Source: Phycisphaerales bacterium (lineage in GTDB: Bacteria; Planctomycetota; Phycisphaerae; Phycisphaerales; SM1A02). From it: DNA of 5,144 nt. Made by a program: the position numbers and the translations under genes. This document shows, piece by piece, positions 5,078-5,144 of the stretch; position 1 is the stretch's first letter; every line of letters begins with the position of its first letter. The notes beneath the pieces are model-generated. The model made no database searches. It saw only the letters and a program-made list of their open reading frames with translations, and was not told the origin of the DNA. The stretch spans positions 1 to 5,144 of the forward strand of contig SKZB01000151.1 in assembly GCA_007127615.1 (NCBI GenBank), written 5' to 3'.

Positions 5078-5144
5078 ATGACCGACACGCCGCGCGATCA
5101 ACCCGCCCGGCCGAAGCGCATCGCGGTGGTGACCTCGTCCCGCG
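5078..5144 (+). CDS. 5' fragment of a gene, possibly UDP-GlcNAc 2-epimerase (NeuC-type)
   Basis: An open frame of 22 codons runs off the right edge. The product begins with a short polar leader (MTDTPRDQPARP) and then KRIAVVTSSR. A basic residue, a hydrophobic strand IAVVT and then SSR resembles the opening of hydrolysing UDP-N-acetylglucosamine 2-epimerases, where T-x-[ST]-R is followed by A-[DE]-[YF]-G; those residues would lie just beyond the window. That family makes ManNAc or related sugars for sialic or legionaminic acid. A generic Rossmann-type strand from another family is also possible. Support for a real gene comes from the ribosome-site-like AGGA, codon use like its neighbours, and divergence from the methyltransferase across a 52-base gap. 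Confidence 0.5.
   Translation, partial: MTDTPRDQPARPKRIAVVTSSR

Noticed and set aside
5026..5088. Longer N-terminus for the methyltransferase
   Set aside because: It would overlap the start of the divergent gene at 5078, and similarity to methyltransferases begins at MFDHWAELYD.

Overview
The window looks like chromosomal DNA from a GC-rich planctomycete, most likely a member of the Phycisphaerae. The main clue is the first gene, a secreted protein ending in a PEP-CTERM-like tail (Pro-Ala-Pro, a short Ala/Leu/Gly helix, then four arginines). This tail is typical of that class, where many such proteins are sorted by an exosortase. Assignment to the phylum is an inference; there is no rRNA or marker gene in the window.

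Layout, left to right. (1) 74-637 (+): secreted PEP-CTERM-like protein, followed by a small hairpin and a strong intrinsic terminator at 679-711. (2) 790-1791 (+): NAD-dependent D-2-hydroxyacid dehydrogenase-like protein whose usual catalytic glutamate position holds tyrosine. (3) 1844-2638 (-): LOG / TIGR00730 family Rossmann protein, convergent with gene 2. (4) 2878-4281 (+): folylpolyglutamate synthase (folC), divergent from gene 3, with a clear sigma-70-like promoter that ends almost on the start codon. (5) 4297-5025 (-): SAM-dependent methyltransferase resembling the N,N-dimethyltransferases of TDP-amino-sugar pathways, convergent with folC. (6) 5078-5144 (+): the first 22 codons of a divergent gene, perhaps a UDP-GlcNAc 2-epimerase (NeuC type).

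Every neighbouring pair except genes 1 and 2 is convergent or divergent, and genes 1 and 2 are separated by a terminator. The genes are therefore probably single transcription units and not an operon. The only plausible functional link is between the last two genes (amino-sugar methylation and nonulosonic-acid or UDP-sugar chemistry), which could be the edge of a surface-glycan locus continuing to the right.

The most interesting cross-gene signal is a TANNAT hexamer 7-9 bases upstream of the chosen ATG in four of the six genes (dehydrogenase, folC, methyltransferase, 5078 gene). Three of these lack a convincing Shine-Dalgarno sequence. The arrangement suggests leaderless transcription. The other two genes (PEP-CTERM protein and LOG protein) have ordinary Shine-Dalgarno sites. 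I see no mobile element, CRISPR array, tRNA, rRNA or clearly novel multi-gene system. All gaps between genes are under 300 bases; the longest is 2639-2877.
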